A program made the position numbers and the translations under genes. The notes beneath the pieces were generated by a model, which worked only from the letters and a program-made list of their open reading frames with translations, was not told the DNA's origin and ran no database searches. Shown here piece after piece: positions 31,030 to 41,459 of a stretch of DNA of 64,000 nucleotides. Within the stretch, counting starts at the first letter, position 1; the number at the start of each line of letters is the position of its first letter. This DNA comes from Cardiocondyla obscurior (taxonomy: Eukaryota > Arthropoda > Insecta > Hymenoptera > Formicidae): NCBI RefSeq assembly GCF_019399895.1, contig NC_091876.1, positions 1,116,001-1,180,000 of the forward strand. The letters run 5' to 3'.

Positions 31030-31290
31030 ATCTTATCTCTGCCCGACAAAAGAAATGTACACCCGCTAAATAGCAACTACCCCGTTTGCAGCCTTTGAAT
31101 TTAGCCGCATAGTCTTTTGTTCTCTTAGCAGTCTATTTTTCAATGATGTGGGGGAATTAAAATCTTTACCTTATCTCTTTCCGAGAAAAGAAATGCATAC
31201 CTGCTAAATAGCAACTACCTCCGTTTGCAGTCTTTGAATTTAGCCGCATAGTCTTTTGTTCTCTTAGCAGTCTATTTTTCATTGATGCGG
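31030..31290. repeat. About 140-bp tandem repeat in the C-D divergent spacer (2 copies)
   Basis: Each unit contains tgctaaatagcaactacc, tttgaatttagccgcatag and ttgttctcttagcagtctatttttca. Three units are present at the same site in P4 (63249-63660). Confidence 0.85.
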
Positions 31291-31374
31291 GGTAACGTGA
31301 GTGGCAACGTGAGTGGCAACGTGAGTGGCAACGTGAGTGACAACGCGAGTGAGAACGATAATTTTTTTTATCAG

Positions 31375-31380
31375 TATAAA
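31375..31380 (+). promoter_or_regulatory. TATA box of gene C
   Basis: TATAAA preceded by a 12-bp (gtgagtggcaac)n repeat at 31297-31345. The downstream exon (about 31400-31475) ends in a GTAAGT donor and is probably non-coding leader. Confidence 0.5.
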
Positions 31381-31586
31381 ACAATTTGGATCGAGATGAG
31401 TTCTTCAACCGTCGAGCGATCAGTTCCTTGCAACCAGGCATCGGTAACTGATCGTCGCCAATTAACAAGTAACAAAAAAAATGTAAGTATCTTTTCTGAT
31501 ATTATTTTTAATATCTTTTCTGATATTATTTTTAATATCTTTTTTTTAAAAAAAATTTCCGATTAATATAAAATATTTTTTTCAGA

Positions 31587-32208
31587 TGATTTCCAACATC
31601 AATATAAGGCAACTTACCCGCTGGCCACGAAGTACGTGATACGCGTACAATCACCCACGCTATTTTGGGTAAAGTTAACAAACGGAAGAAGGCTCATTTG
31701 GAGATGCTTGAACAATTGACTGCATTTATGAGGATTGCAGCAGCCAACCTCATGCTGTTACCACATGAAGTTACAGTGGGAACCCTTGTTGCTATCCGAA
31801 AAGGTTTAAAGTGGCAAAGAGGAATCATCGATGATGTTAGTGCTACGTCGATTACGGTACATCTTCGCGACTGGGCTCGCAAAACCTGTAGACTACCTTA
31901 TGAGTGTTTCCGACTGGACGAACGATTCTGTGAATTAAAGTGGCAAGCGATACCGTGTGTTCTAGACGGAATCTTGCCTCGGCGAGCCAGATATGGACGG
32001 AGCAAGAGTCACACTCGCTAAAATAATCATGGAAAAAGCGCGGGGGTGGATTACCGTCAATGATATTCTCTCTGGCGATGCGGCTCTTGTTTCGTTAATT
32101 AGAGTCGGGCAAACAGAAAATGTGGACCCGGTAGATATGTCAACTTTATTCATACACCTGGGTATTGCAAGAAATTTCATCATGTGGATCGATACGCCGG
32201 CTGAATGA
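31587..32208 (+). pseudogene. Gene C (Tudor-domain protein), damaged copy
   Basis: Homologous to 62319-62948, but with several small deletions near 31625-31640 and single-base changes near 31685 and 31990-32010 that break the frame. The exon starts immediately after a TTTTTTCAG acceptor. Confidence 0.7.
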
Positions 32209-32537
32209 ATTACACCGAAAGGGCCTTAAGTCCGTTCGTATATCCGCTTCTTTAAGCATCATTCATTGTGCATTTACGAACACACATATGGAAGCGGATA
32301 GAAACGCAGCACGTGATTTTCAGTCGGTCGCTCGTCAGTCGGTCGCTCGCCAGTCGAGGAGTACACATCCCAAAATTGCTAGTATTGTTTTTATTGCTTC
32401 TGTTGTTTTTATTATGTTGTTTTATTATTGCTGTTGTCGTTTTTGCTGTTGTCGTTTTTTTGCTGTTGTCGTTTTTTGTTGGCTATTGTTGTTTTTTCAC
32501 AAAGATCTGTTTTTAAGTAAAACAAAAAAAAAAAAAA

Positions 32538-33187
32538 ATGAGTTGCCGAGATTTGATGAAGGTGTGCGCCAGGGTGACTGCAGATGTTCGAGGTCCGGCG
32601 GTGTACGAAGTCGGTGTGCCTTTCAGGAACGACGTGCAAATTTGTCCACCTGACCCAGGATGAGGTGGACGAAATTAATAATAAGTGCGGCCGATGACGG
32701 AGGCGTTTTGCGAACTAAAACGCCTGGCATATCTACTTCGCGAAACGTACCCGCCGGATCAGGGCCTCACTCATGCACGAAAAATTTACTAGGAGAGTGC
32801 ATGTGGGAGTGCCTCTCTTGCGAGAATGGAACATTTCCCAGTAAGTTTTTTTTTTTTTTTTTTTTTTTTTGCTTTTTTAACTTTTAATTTATATTTTTAA
32901 AATTTACAGAGGATAACACGCCGAGATGCAACTTCTGTCAGGTGCAACATTTTAAGGGGGTCCAGGCCCTAATTTGCGGTCACTCCTTTTGCACACCGTG
33001 CATGAAAGTGATACCTTTCGCAATGCAGGGCCAAGTGCCCAAACATCTCTGCACGGTGTGCAAACAATGGAAGGTGCAGATCAATCTATGTAAGTATATT
33101 TGAAATAAATTTTATTTATTTAATACATTTTATTTTATACCCTGTTAATAATTTCTTTTTTCGTTTCAGACACTGACTAAAGACTCC
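32538..33187 (+). pseudogene. Gene B, damaged copy
   Basis: Starts ATGAGTTGCCGAG but loses 3 nt and then single bases within 90 nt of the start, and more near 32680-32780. The RING exon (32911-33090) and the final exon are well preserved, as are the splice sites. Confidence 0.75.
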
Positions 33188-33189
33188 GG

Positions 33190-34015
33190 AAAAAGACCAA
33201 GAAAATACACGGAGGATACAAAAATTTAATTTATAAGTTTAAGTTAAGTTAAGTTTAAGTTTTATTTTATTATTTTCATTTTTTCATTTTTCATTTTTAT
33301 TTTTCTTAATACACCTTTAGTTTATAAGTTTAGGTTAAGTTTTATTTAATATTTTATTTTTATTATTTTTGTATTCTTTGTATTCTTTTTTTATATATTC
33401 ATTTTTATATTTTATACTATATATTCATTTTTTGTATTATATTTTCATTTTTTGTATTATATTTTCATTTTTTATTATTAATATATTTTATACATAAAAA
33501 TAAAATATGTTTTTTAAGAAAATATTTTCAATCTTATTTAATACCATATACCAATTTTTATTTTCTTTATATACTTATTTTTTATTATATAGTCACTTTT
33601 ATGTATTCATTTTTTTTTTTTTTTTTTTTTTTTTTATATTTAAAAGTAATTGTACACAAGTTTATTAGTTGTAAGTTTTTTTAATCATTAAAATATATTT
33701 CATACATAAGAAATAAAATATGTTTTAATATTCTATCTTATTTAATACCAAAAAATTATCATACAAACATAAAAAAATTCAATTAAATTAAAAATTAAAA
33801 ATTAAATTAAAAATAATACAAGTATAAAAAAAAAAAAAAAACATAATCATAAAAATACATAAAATTACATTAAAAATTACATTAAAAATTACATTAAAAA
33901 TACCTTTAAAATTACATTACATACAATCAACGCAAAAACGACAGAAGCAAAACAACATAAGTAAAACAACATAAGCAAAAAAAAATACAATATACGCAAA
34001 AAAACAACATAAGCT
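33190..34015. other. AT-rich spacer between B and A with poly-T and ACATAAGC units
   Basis: No gene. It matches the P3 spacer, without the LTR and Copia insertions, and so serves as the empty site. ACATAAGC-type units are at 33930-34010. Confidence 0.8.
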
Positions 34016-34018
34016 AAT

Positions 34019-34440
34019 GCAATTGTTCGTAACTAGCGACGGATCGGCATACCGGGCACACAACCGTAAGCATAGTGTACGCGGACGCGGGGGCCTTGGC
34101 ACTTTAGGGCACACGTGTAGCAATACACGTGCCCGCAACTGAACGCCCCGAACGTGTCTAACACAATTTCGCCGCCAACACACTATGCACTCAAGTTTTC
34201 GTCGTGCCCGATATGCCGTTGGCAGTCCGTCCTGTTGCACCTGCCGGCCTTGTAGTCCCCGCAGATGATGGAATTCTGCAGGGTGCGTCCAACTTCGTAG
34301 CGTAATTTCGCTGACGATAATCCGGTGGCCTCGTAACGAGCCTGCTCCACACTCGTTACATACAAGAATCTGCTTGCGCGTTGTGCACTTCTTATTTTGG
34401 TAATGAAACAATACCTGTAAGGGTGCACAAACGCGCAATG
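34019..34440 (-). pseudogene. Gene A fragment, 5' end missing and frameshifted
   Basis: Matches gene A from the first CCCH finger to the stop. Small indels (for example near 34175 and 34220) break the frame. At about 34440 the sequence switches abruptly to the capsid gene, so exon 1 and the TIR that should follow are gone. Confidence 0.8.
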
Positions 34441-34709
34441 TCTTCGATCTCGTCGAACATGAAGGCGATGCAGTTGTCTCCGAGAGTCACGTCAGCTCCC
34501 GCAACCACCTTGCCCTTCGTTAATTTTCCCTCGACGTAGAGAAAACTATCGTGCGGTAGCGTGTACAGATCTTGCTGTTGTATCGGTATTCTTATCTCAT
34601 CGCTGTGTTCGAACGTCGTATTGGCGAACGGATTGTAAGCGTGAGTCTCGATCTTGACGATTCGATCGTCGAAGACCGGTTCGTCTCGGATATTCAAAAT
34701 GTCGGACAT
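34441..34709 (-). pseudogene. Major capsid gene, 5' fragment only
   Basis: The first about 87 codons are identical to the N-terminus of 14069-15271; it is then fused to the gene A fragment at 34440. The rest of the gene, with H, G, F and the left TIR, is missing at this copy. Confidence 0.85.
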
Positions 34710-34712
34710 CGT

Positions 34713-34907
34713 TCAGATAAAGTTATTTCGCACAGCGAATCCGAGCGATCTCAGAAATTCAACGTTTGTTTCGGTTAATCTTTTTTCTTCTTCTATCCTT
34801 TCGACGCTATTTACAGCGAAATGTTGTTGTTGCGGTTCAGGCTGTTGGATCGTCCCAGCACCGAAACTGATCGTTGTAACGCGACTCGTTTTGTTCGGTA
34901 TTAACAT
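34713..34907 (-). CDS. Gene I, second copy
   Basis: 64 aa, in frame from start to stop. It differs from 15275-15472 by an in-frame change (net 3 nt). Same tight spacing to the neighbouring genes. Confidence 0.6.
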   Translation of the reverse strand: MLIPNKTSRVTTISFGAGTIQQPEPQQQHFAVNSVERIEEEKRLTETNVEFLRSLGFAVRNNFI

Positions 34908-34910
34908 ACG

Positions 34911-35660
34911 TTATCGTTGTGGTCGTCGTTGTTGTTGTCGCACGTGCAATCTGACGGTGATCTCCTCTCCGCGAAAGTCGAGCGGTCGACCGTTCTGGTT
35001 GGTGACGCGTATCGTGAGATCCGTAACGTATCGCACGATGATCGGCAGGTAAATGACTTGCGTGGGCGTTTCCGTGATCTTATATCCTGGTGGCACTTTC
35101 GGTGAAAACTCGTGAATCGTGTGCATGCGTTCGCCGTTGCAGTACGCTCCCGCGGTTACGTTACATTCGATGCGGATAATATTCAGGTTGATTATATTGA
35201 TCGGTAAGTCGGACTCGTGCCATTTTCGCGGTTGCAGTAAGCGGTGTGGCGAGAATCCGGAAGGCCCCAACGAGTTTGGTTTCGAAAAGTTTACCGTGTA
35301 CGCTGATTTGATCTCGCTTCTCATAGTGTTGAAGTTTGCGCGAATCGTTATCGAGAAATCATCGTTCTTCTCGCTCTTCTCATTACGATTACCATCGGCG
35401 GTGTCGCGTTGTCGCGGCATCGCATGTTTCAAAAATTTGTCTATTGCCTGTATCTCATACGATCCCTCGGGAATCGTAATTTCCTTGCCGTCCGTGCCGT
35501 AGTAGAATTTATTGTTTGTAGAATCGACGTTCGGTATGGTGTTGTAAGTCGCAAAGTCCGTGAGACCGAGCTCGTAATCACCGTCGCTGAAATCCAACGC
35601 CGGTGAGTAGCTCGAATGGAGAACGCTGCTCCTACCGGTTAACGTGAGCGTGATCGACAT
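34911..35660 (-). CDS. Penton-like minor capsid protein, second copy
   Basis: 249 aa. Nearly identical to 15479-16231, with one residue fewer and two or three substitutions around LGPSGFSPHRLL. The compensating small changes there (the first copy has LGPLLGFSPHRVL) leave the frame open. Confidence 0.65.
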   Translation of the reverse strand: MSITLTLTGRSSVLHSSYSPALDFSDGDYELGLTDFATYNTIPNVDSTNNKFYYGTDGKEITIPEGSYEIQAIDKFLKHAMPRQRDTADGNRNEKSEKNDDFSITIRANFNTMRSEIKSAYTVNFSKPNSLGPSGFSPHRLLQPRKWHESDLPINIINLNIIRIECNVTAGAYCNGERMHTIHEFSPKVPPGYKITETPTQVIYLPIIVRYVTDLTIRVTNQNGRPLDFRGEEITVRLHVRQQQRRPQR

Positions 35661-35696
35661 GTTCGAAGCGATACTGAGGCGAAGTATGTCGCGACG

Positions 35697-36923
35697 TCAG
35701 TTTTTAAACGTAATCGCGTCGATCGTACTTAAAAATCGCAGACACAGCTGTCCACAGATACTCTGATCGTACGTTTGATAGGATCGTCGATTGTATTCTA
35801 TCGACGAGACGTCGACTCCAAGATATCTCACCAATTCTATGGGCGGTCGGAGATTACCGAAGCCGTCAAAGTACGCGACGCGATTTCCTCTTTTGGCGTA
35901 CGCTACCCAGTGAGTCCCCGGACCCGTCACGTTGTCCAGGTTCACGATACCGCTCTCGTTTGTACGCGCACCACTCATAGGTAGGGTGTCGCGCATAAAG
36001 ACGCCTCTGAAATAAGGAACGCGCATACGTCTGGCCAGATGATTCAACTGCACGTTTGTAGTCGCACCCAAAGGCATTTTTAACGTCTGCTCGACGTTTT
36101 TTTTTCTTCCTCTCTTCGCAACAGTCATACCTCTGCCGTACCTGTACGGCTTGAAGAGACCCCGTCCACCGTTGTACGGGGCCAGATGTACGCCGGATCC
36201 ACCGGCTGCCGCGCGAGCAGCTTTTCTCTCGTTTACGGCTCTCGCTATACTCGCGGCTCCACCGACAAGTGATCCGACTGCGCCGAGAATCGGAATGATC
36301 GGCAGCATGCCACCGCGCTTTGCTGTTGGAAGCATGCGTTTTTTGCGAATCGTACTTCTTCTTCTCCTCTTCGTAATCGTTCTGTTTCTCACAGTCCTCA
36401 ACCTGTTCTTTCTAGTCGACATACCCATCCCAATTTTCGTTTTAGCTTTCATCGCAGCCCACACGGCTGCTGCGGCGGCTCTCTCGCGTAAGCCTGAATC
36501 TTTCGCTATAACGCGTTTTCCCGCTCTCTTGGCGAGTTCTTTGTCCGCTGCGTGTCTATCTGTGATATCGTTGCTTCGCGCGTACGCCAAGTCGTGCTCG
36601 CGACACGCTTTGTCCAACGGATTAACGCCTCGATCGCCTCTCGCTATGCGTTCCTTCAGTCGAGTTCCCGGCCCGCAAAATTGATAACCGGGGATGTGCA
36701 GTTCGAAGGGGAGGGCGTTTATCGCGCGATTCAACAAACCTTTGCCGCAGCACTTTACTTCCGATGAAGCGGTAGACGACGTTGACACTCGCCGCACTCT
36801 CGGATTAACGGAGCAGGTCCGTCGATGTGCGTTTCTTGCCAGGGTTGATTGTAATGCTCGAGGCACCTGCGGTAGGTTCGAACCTCCGGATCTTCCGTCA
36901 AGTGCACGGGAAGTTTGTCCCAC
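35697..36923 (-). CDS. PLA2 + core-like + adenain-like protease fusion ORF
   Basis: One open frame of up to 408 codons. The first about 55 residues are probably not translated, because coding similarity starts near VKCCGKGLLNRAIN. Domains: a phospholipase A2 like that of parvovirus VP1 (Ca-loop CGPGTRL; catalytic CREHDLAY), an Arg-rich stretch (RNRTITKRRRRSTIRKKR), a hydrophobic Gly-rich segment (GGMLPIIPILGAVGSLVGG) reminiscent of adenoviral core peptide pX, then a cysteine protease with the adenain triad pattern (GTHWV, YFDGF, SICGQLC). Adenain-like proteases mature virions; viral PLA2 helps particles breach membranes. LVGG/A fits the (I/L/M)xGG-x consensus of adenain, so self-processing is conceivable (inference). 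Separate start sites or frameshift-merged genes are alternatives. Confidence 0.8.
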   Translation of the reverse strand: MGQTSRALDGRSGGSNLPQVPRALQSTLARNAHRRTCSVNPRVRRVSTSSTASSEVKCCGKGLLNRAINALPFELHIPGYQFCGPGTRLKERIARGDRGVNPLDKACREHDLAYARSNDITDRHAADKELAKRAGKRVIAKDSGLRERAAAAAVWAAMKAKTKIGMGMSTRKNRLRTVRNRTITKRRRRSTIRKKRMLPTAKRGGMLPIIPILGAVGSLVGGAASIARAVNERKAARAAAGGSGVHLAPYNGGRGLFKPYRYGRGMTVAKRGRKKNVEQTLKMPLGATTNVQLNHLARRMRVPYFRGVFMRDTLPMSGARTNESGIVNLDNVTGPGTHWVAYAKRGNRVAYFDGFGNLRPPIELVRYLGVDVSSIEYNRRSYQTYDQSICGQLCLRFLSTIDAITFKN

Positions 36924-37036
36924 ACGTGATGAACGTAATCGCCGCAGACGTGCAGCAAAACGGCTTTTGGTACGATGCTCAACTGTTCCGCGGTCAAATT
37001 CAACACGTCAAAGGGATGTTTCAGCGCGAGATACAT
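36755..37036 (-). CDS. 93-aa conserved-looking ORF upstream of PLA2
   Basis: In another frame, overlapping the PLA2 ORF's upstream part. It has the composition of a real protein (LLHVCGDYVHHVWDKLP; HIDGPAPLIRECGECQRR with a CxxC). I recognise this type of sequence from insect Polinton-like ORFs but not its function. It may be the true N-terminal gene, or the N-terminus of the PLA2 protein separated by a frameshift or intron at about 36755. Confidence 0.5.
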   Translation of the reverse strand: MYLALKHPFDVLNLTAEQLSIVPKAVLLHVCGDYVHHVWDKLPVHLTEDPEVRTYRRCLEHYNQPWQETHIDGPAPLIRECGECQRRLPLHRK

Positions 37037-37070
37037 GTCGATTAATGAGCTATTCGCGGGGTCGCGCGAC

Positions 37071-37078
37071 TATAAATA
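37071..37078 (+). promoter_or_regulatory. TATA box of the ATPase gene
   Basis: TATAAATA 45 nt before the ATG at 37116, in the gap between the leftward virion genes and the rightward ATPase operon-like block. Confidence 0.65.
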
Positions 37079-37115
37079 GGCGCGCGAGTGATCGTCTCCG
37101 TACAGCGGGTACGAG

Positions 37116-37826
37116 ATGCGGTTCGTGCGACAACCGCAGACGATACGCGTCGCGAATTGCGACGACAGATTACGACTGATGGACAGTCTCGAGAGGGAGA
37201 AAAAACGCAGACATGGTGAGATGCTGCCAAACACCGTGCGCGCGATCGTGTGCGGCCCATCGAACTGCGGCAAAACGAACGTTCTGATCAGTCTGTTGGA
37301 GAGTCCGCACGGTTTGCGTTTCGAGAACGTGTACGTGTACTCGAAGTCGCTGCAGCAGCCCAAGTATCAGTACTTGGAAAGTCTGCTGACGCCGATCGAA
37401 GAGATCGGCTATTTCACGTTCTCCAACAACAGCGACGTCGTTCCGCCGAGCGAGGCGCTTCCGCATTCGATCTTCGTCTTTGACGATATCGCGTGCGACA
37501 AGCAAGACGCCGTGAGAGAATACTTCGCGATGGGTCGTCACTCGAACGTAGACTGCTTCTATCTGTGTCAGTCGTACGCGAGGATACCGAAGCATCTGAT
37601 ACGCGACAACGCGAATCTGCTGATCCTGTTCAAACAGGACGGAACCAATCTGAAACACGTGTACAACGATCACGTCAACACCGACATGTCGTACGACGAG
37701 TTCAGTGCGTTGTGTCGCGAATGCTGGCAACATGATCACGGTTTCGCGGTAATCGACAAGGACAGTCCGCTCGACAACGGGCGATACAGGCGAGGATTCG
37801 ACGTGTTTGCGGTACCGTCGAGTTGA
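37116..37826 (+). CDS. DNA-packaging ATPase (A32/FtsK-HerA type)
   Basis: 236 aa, intact. Walker A GPSNCGKT at residues 47-54; Walker B SIFVFDDIA at about 116-124. Downstream, SYARIPKHLIRDNANLLILFKQ is typical of Polinton/poxvirus A32-like packaging ATPases, and the length fits. Role: translocates the genome into capsids. It starts at the first ATG after the TATA box; an internal Met (MDSLEREKKRR) about 21 residues in is an alternative. It is the first of three rightward genes. Confidence 0.9.
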   Translation: MRFVRQPQTIRVANCDDRLRLMDSLEREKKRRHGEMLPNTVRAIVCGPSNCGKTNVLISLLESPHGLRFENVYVYSKSLQQPKYQYLESLLTPIEEIGYFTFSNNSDVVPPSEALPHSIFVFDDIACDKQDAVREYFAMGRHSNVDCFYLCQSYARIPKHLIRDNANLLILFKQDGTNLKHVYNDHVNTDMSYDEFSALCRECWQHDHGFAVIDKDSPLDNGRYRRGFDVFAVPSS

Positions 37827-37851
37827 TTTTTTAACAGATTGATGATATCGC

Positions 37852-38983
37852 GTGACAATCAGTCGTCGAAGACGCTTCGTCGAGAACGGATCGCGCGATA
37901 CGATCGATATGACGGGGAGAAACGACAACCATGACGCGCGCGAGTATGAAAAGATTACGCGGGAGATTGAGAAGACGAGCGAGGCAATTCGCAGGAAGCA
38001 TCGAGCTATAAAGACCGACACGATCGACGCCGACATCGCGTCGGAGAAGCGCCTCAAGCCCATCGTCGAACCTCTAAAGCGGATGGTCGAAACCGTCGAG
38101 GAATCCGGTATCGCGGTACCGAAGGTGGAGTCGAAATCGGAGCGATTGACACCGAAACTGGAGCGACGATTGTGGTCGACACCAAAACCCGAACGGCGTT
38201 TAAACGTCACGTTTGACGATTCGTTGTCGTCGGCAACGTTAGGCGACACGATCGTAGCTAATCCGTCATTGAGTGATACGACCGTCGATTCGTACGTTAC
38301 GACCGAAAACGTCGAACTTCCGTCGACGCCACGGCCCCGCACATCGACGCCGCGGTTCGGCGTATCGACGCCGCGATTTGGCGTATCGACGCCGCGGCCC
38401 AGCGTATCGATGGCAACGATGTATCTGGAAGCGGCGAGCGGTGACAGAAGAATAAATATCGATGACGTTTTCGGTATATACTTTGACACGAACAAAGTAA
38501 TGCTCGGGAACAAGCATGTCGAATTCGACCATAAAAACGATGATATAATCGTCGCTGGTAAGAGATATCCCGGTACGGAAGGTCTGTACGAGTTGATTTT
38601 CAAGAAGGTACCCGATGAAACCGCTTACACGGATAAACGTCACTACAAGCATACTCGAAGCGACGAACGCGCATAAGAAAGATTTCAGCGACAGCGGTCG
38701 CGTCATGGGTAACAGAGGCTCAAAGTACGTGAAGGTGATCGCACCGCTGCTGTCAGGCGATTCGGCCAGGAAATCGAGAAGAAAAAGCTCCGGTAAAGGA
38801 TTACCTCGCCTCATGACGTTAAACGATCACACGATCGACTACGTGCACTGGGACGATCCTAACGAGCTCGTGGATCGTCTTCGATTGCTGGATGCTTCGC
38901 GTCGAGCCGGTCACAACGCTCACGACAACGAAATTCTGTCGATCGTCGAGGAACTGCGCGAGGCGGGTTTGATTATAAATTGA
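37852..38983 (+). pseudogene. Gene J: conserved Polinton protein split by a frameshift
   Basis: Two overlapping frames, 37852-38676 and 38615-38983, together look like one protein. The first has a charged coiled-coil-like N-terminus (an alternative start is the Met at 37909), a Pro/Thr linker with STPRFGV repeats, and a compact domain. The second continues with ILEATNAHKK and ends WDDPNELVDRLRLL...IVEELREAG, a C-terminus I know from insect Polinton ORFs. The break is near 38630 and a 1-2 nt change would account for it. The STPRFGV repeats could be phosphorylation sites. Function unknown. Confidence 0.65.
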
Positions 38984-39016
38984 TCGACCGGGAGGAATCG
39001 AGCGACAGAATCGATC

Positions 39017-39965
39017 ATGTCTAGATCGCGCAAGTCGAGCGACGCAGGTCCCGAGAGGAGGCGACTCGTTGACGAGTTGCACGCCCCGGCGAGAAGAAAC
39101 TTTCCGCGAAGACGCGTCGTGGTCAAGGGATATGACGATCTGTGGCAGGCTGATATCGTCGAGATGCAACCGTACGCGCGTTTCAATCGAGGCTACCGCT
39201 ATATTCTTACCGTCATCGACGTACTCGGCAAGTACGTGGGCGATACCGCTCAACAAAGGCGGCAGCGAGACGGCTGACGCTTTAGCGGAGTTGATGCGAA
39301 AGAGCGGGCGATGCCCGAAAAATCTGCAAACCGACATGGGAAAGGAGTTTTACAACGCCGACGTGCAACGACTTTTCGCGAAACGCGGCGTCAATCATTA
39401 CTCGACATACTCGGTAATGAAGGCGTCGATAGTCGAACGATTCAATCGCACGCTCAAAAACGCCATGTGGAAGATGTTTACACTCAATGGTAATTATGAG
39501 TGGTTCGACGCGCTACCGCGTCTCGTAGACGAGTACAATAGGCGCAAGCATCGAACGATCGGCATGCGGCCCGTTGACGTGACACCTGATATCGCCAAAA
39601 ACCTCCTCGACACCGTGTACAGCGCTATAAAGATAGCCGCTCCGGCCAAATTCAGGGTCGGTGATAAAGTACGCGTGAGCAAGTTTAAAATGATTTTTGA
39701 AAAGGGATACACTCCGAATTGGACCACCGAGGTTTTCACGATCGTTAAAGTGCAGCAAACTAATCCAGCTACCTATCTACTGGAGGATTATCGCGGTGAG
39801 GCGATATCCGGAGCGTTCTACGAGTACGAGTTGCACCGCGCGACGCATCCGGACGTGTATCTGGTGGAGAAGGTTCTGCGCAAAAAAGGTGACAAGGTCT
39901 ACGTAAAATGGTTGGGATTCGACGGATCGCACAATTCGTGGATCGACAAAAACAGCATCGTTTAA
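39017..39965 (+). pseudogene. int: Retrovirus-like integrase (rve) with C-terminal chromodomain, frameshifted
   Basis: The first frame (39017 to about 39240) carries the first catalytic Asp in DLWQADIVEM. The second frame (about 39240-39965) carries the second Asp (LQTDMGKEF) and the Glu (ASIVERFNRTLK), an SH3-like region, and a chromodomain at the end (YLVEKVLRKKGDKVYVKWLGFDGSHNSWI). The frame changes near 39236-39240, between the first and second catalytic motifs. Polinton integrases use this plan; the chromodomain probably directs integration to particular chromatin (family knowledge). The product is likely non-functional as written unless the indel is a sequencing error. Confidence 0.85.
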
Positions 39966-39984
39966 TAAATTTTTTTTATTTCAC

Positions 39985-41459
39985 ACATGTGTATATGTGA
40001 TTCGATACAAAAAATGTATAAAAATGAGAAAAATATATAACGTACGCATTGTACAATGTTTTACTTCATTTGTATAATTACATCTATAATACATACTACA
40101 TACTGCTTACTACTTTACTGCGTACATGTGTACTGCATACTGCGTACATGTATACTGCGTACATGTGTACTGCGTACATGTTTACTACGTACATGTGTAC
40201 TACGTAAGGGCATGCTAGCGACTACTAACTTAAACCTGTACATCATCGCATAAAAATATAAAACATGACCGTTTCGTCGGTCGTTTCGAAATTTCCGCAA
40301 ATTACTGCTTAAATTTGAAAAAACAGGCAACCATGAACACCTCAATCAACGCATCAAACACTCCACAAAATAAATTCAAATTAAGTTTAAAACGACATAA
40401 GCAACCAAGAACATCACATACACCGCATACACCGTAAAATAAAATATGCGAATGTTAACCCATACATTATATCGCAATTAACCGGTAAAACCAAAAAAAG
40501 AAAAAAGAAAAAAAGAAAAGAAATACCAACTATTGTACCGTCAGTAAAAAATAAAGGGGTAAAGGAGTAAAGGGGGGTAAAGGAGTAAAGGGGGTAAAGG
40601 AGTAAACGAGTAAAGGAGTAAAGGGGTAAAGGGGTAAAGGGGTAAAGGGTAAACAACAAAACCAGTAACAACAAAACCAGTAACAACAAAAAAAAAGAAA
40701 AAAGAAAAGAAATACCAACTCTTGTACCGTCAGTAATAAAATAAAGGGGTAAAAATACGAGTATAGTTGGAGAATATGACAACGCTAGGAATAAATTTTG
40801 ATAAAGATGCAATCAACGCATCAAACGGCACAAAGTGAAAATCAAATTAAATTTTGAAAAAAACCATTAGCAAACAACAACACTTCATACACCGCAAAAT
40901 AATAATTATTTTGTGCAATCCAGCCCATTTGCTAGCTGCAAAAATACCAAAAAAAGAAAAAAGAAAAGAAATTCCAACTATTGTACCGTCAGTAAAAATA
41001 AATTGGTAAAGGGGTAAAGGGGTAAAGGGGTAAAGGGGTAAAGATACGAGTATAGTTGGAGAATATGACAGTGCTAGGAATAATACATATAATGTATGTT
41101 ATTCCACGCATGCTTCATATAACGAGCTCGAGACTTTTATAAAATATTTTTAAACCAGATAAAATTGAAAAAGAGGCAATCATGAACGCCTAAATCAACG
41201 CATCAAATACTACAAAGTGAAAATCAGACTAAATTTGATAAAAAACCAAAGCAACCAAGAACATCTCATACTCCGCAATAAAAAAATTATTTTTTGCAAT
41301 AAAATAAAACAATGCAATCATGAACGCCTCAATCATCCCATCACTCTCCACAAAATGCTAAATATGCGAATGTTAACAATCACTCGAGAGACGTTGCGTC
41401 AATCGGAAGTATAATACATACTGCATACATGTATACCGCGTACATGTGTACTGCGTTTT
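39985..41459. repeat. Complex repeat spacer between convergent integrase and PolB
   Basis: GTACATGTGTACTGC-type repeats at 40120-40210 and again at 41405-41455, beside each gene's 3' end. Between them is a higher-order unit present about three times (parts at 40320, 40805 and 41175: gcaatcaacgcatcaaac; ccaactattgtaccgtcagta at 40525, 40710 and 40975), including GGGGTAAAG arrays (40555-40650, 41005-41045). No gene. Confidence 0.85.

Noticed and set aside
31282..31345. CRISPR-like short direct repeats (gtgagtggcaac)n
   Set aside because: Simple 12-bp tandem repeat without spacers, in a eukaryotic element.
37170..38603. 477-codon minus-strand frame opposite the ATPase and gene J
   Set aside because: Antisense to two genes with clear motifs; composition reflects their codon use.
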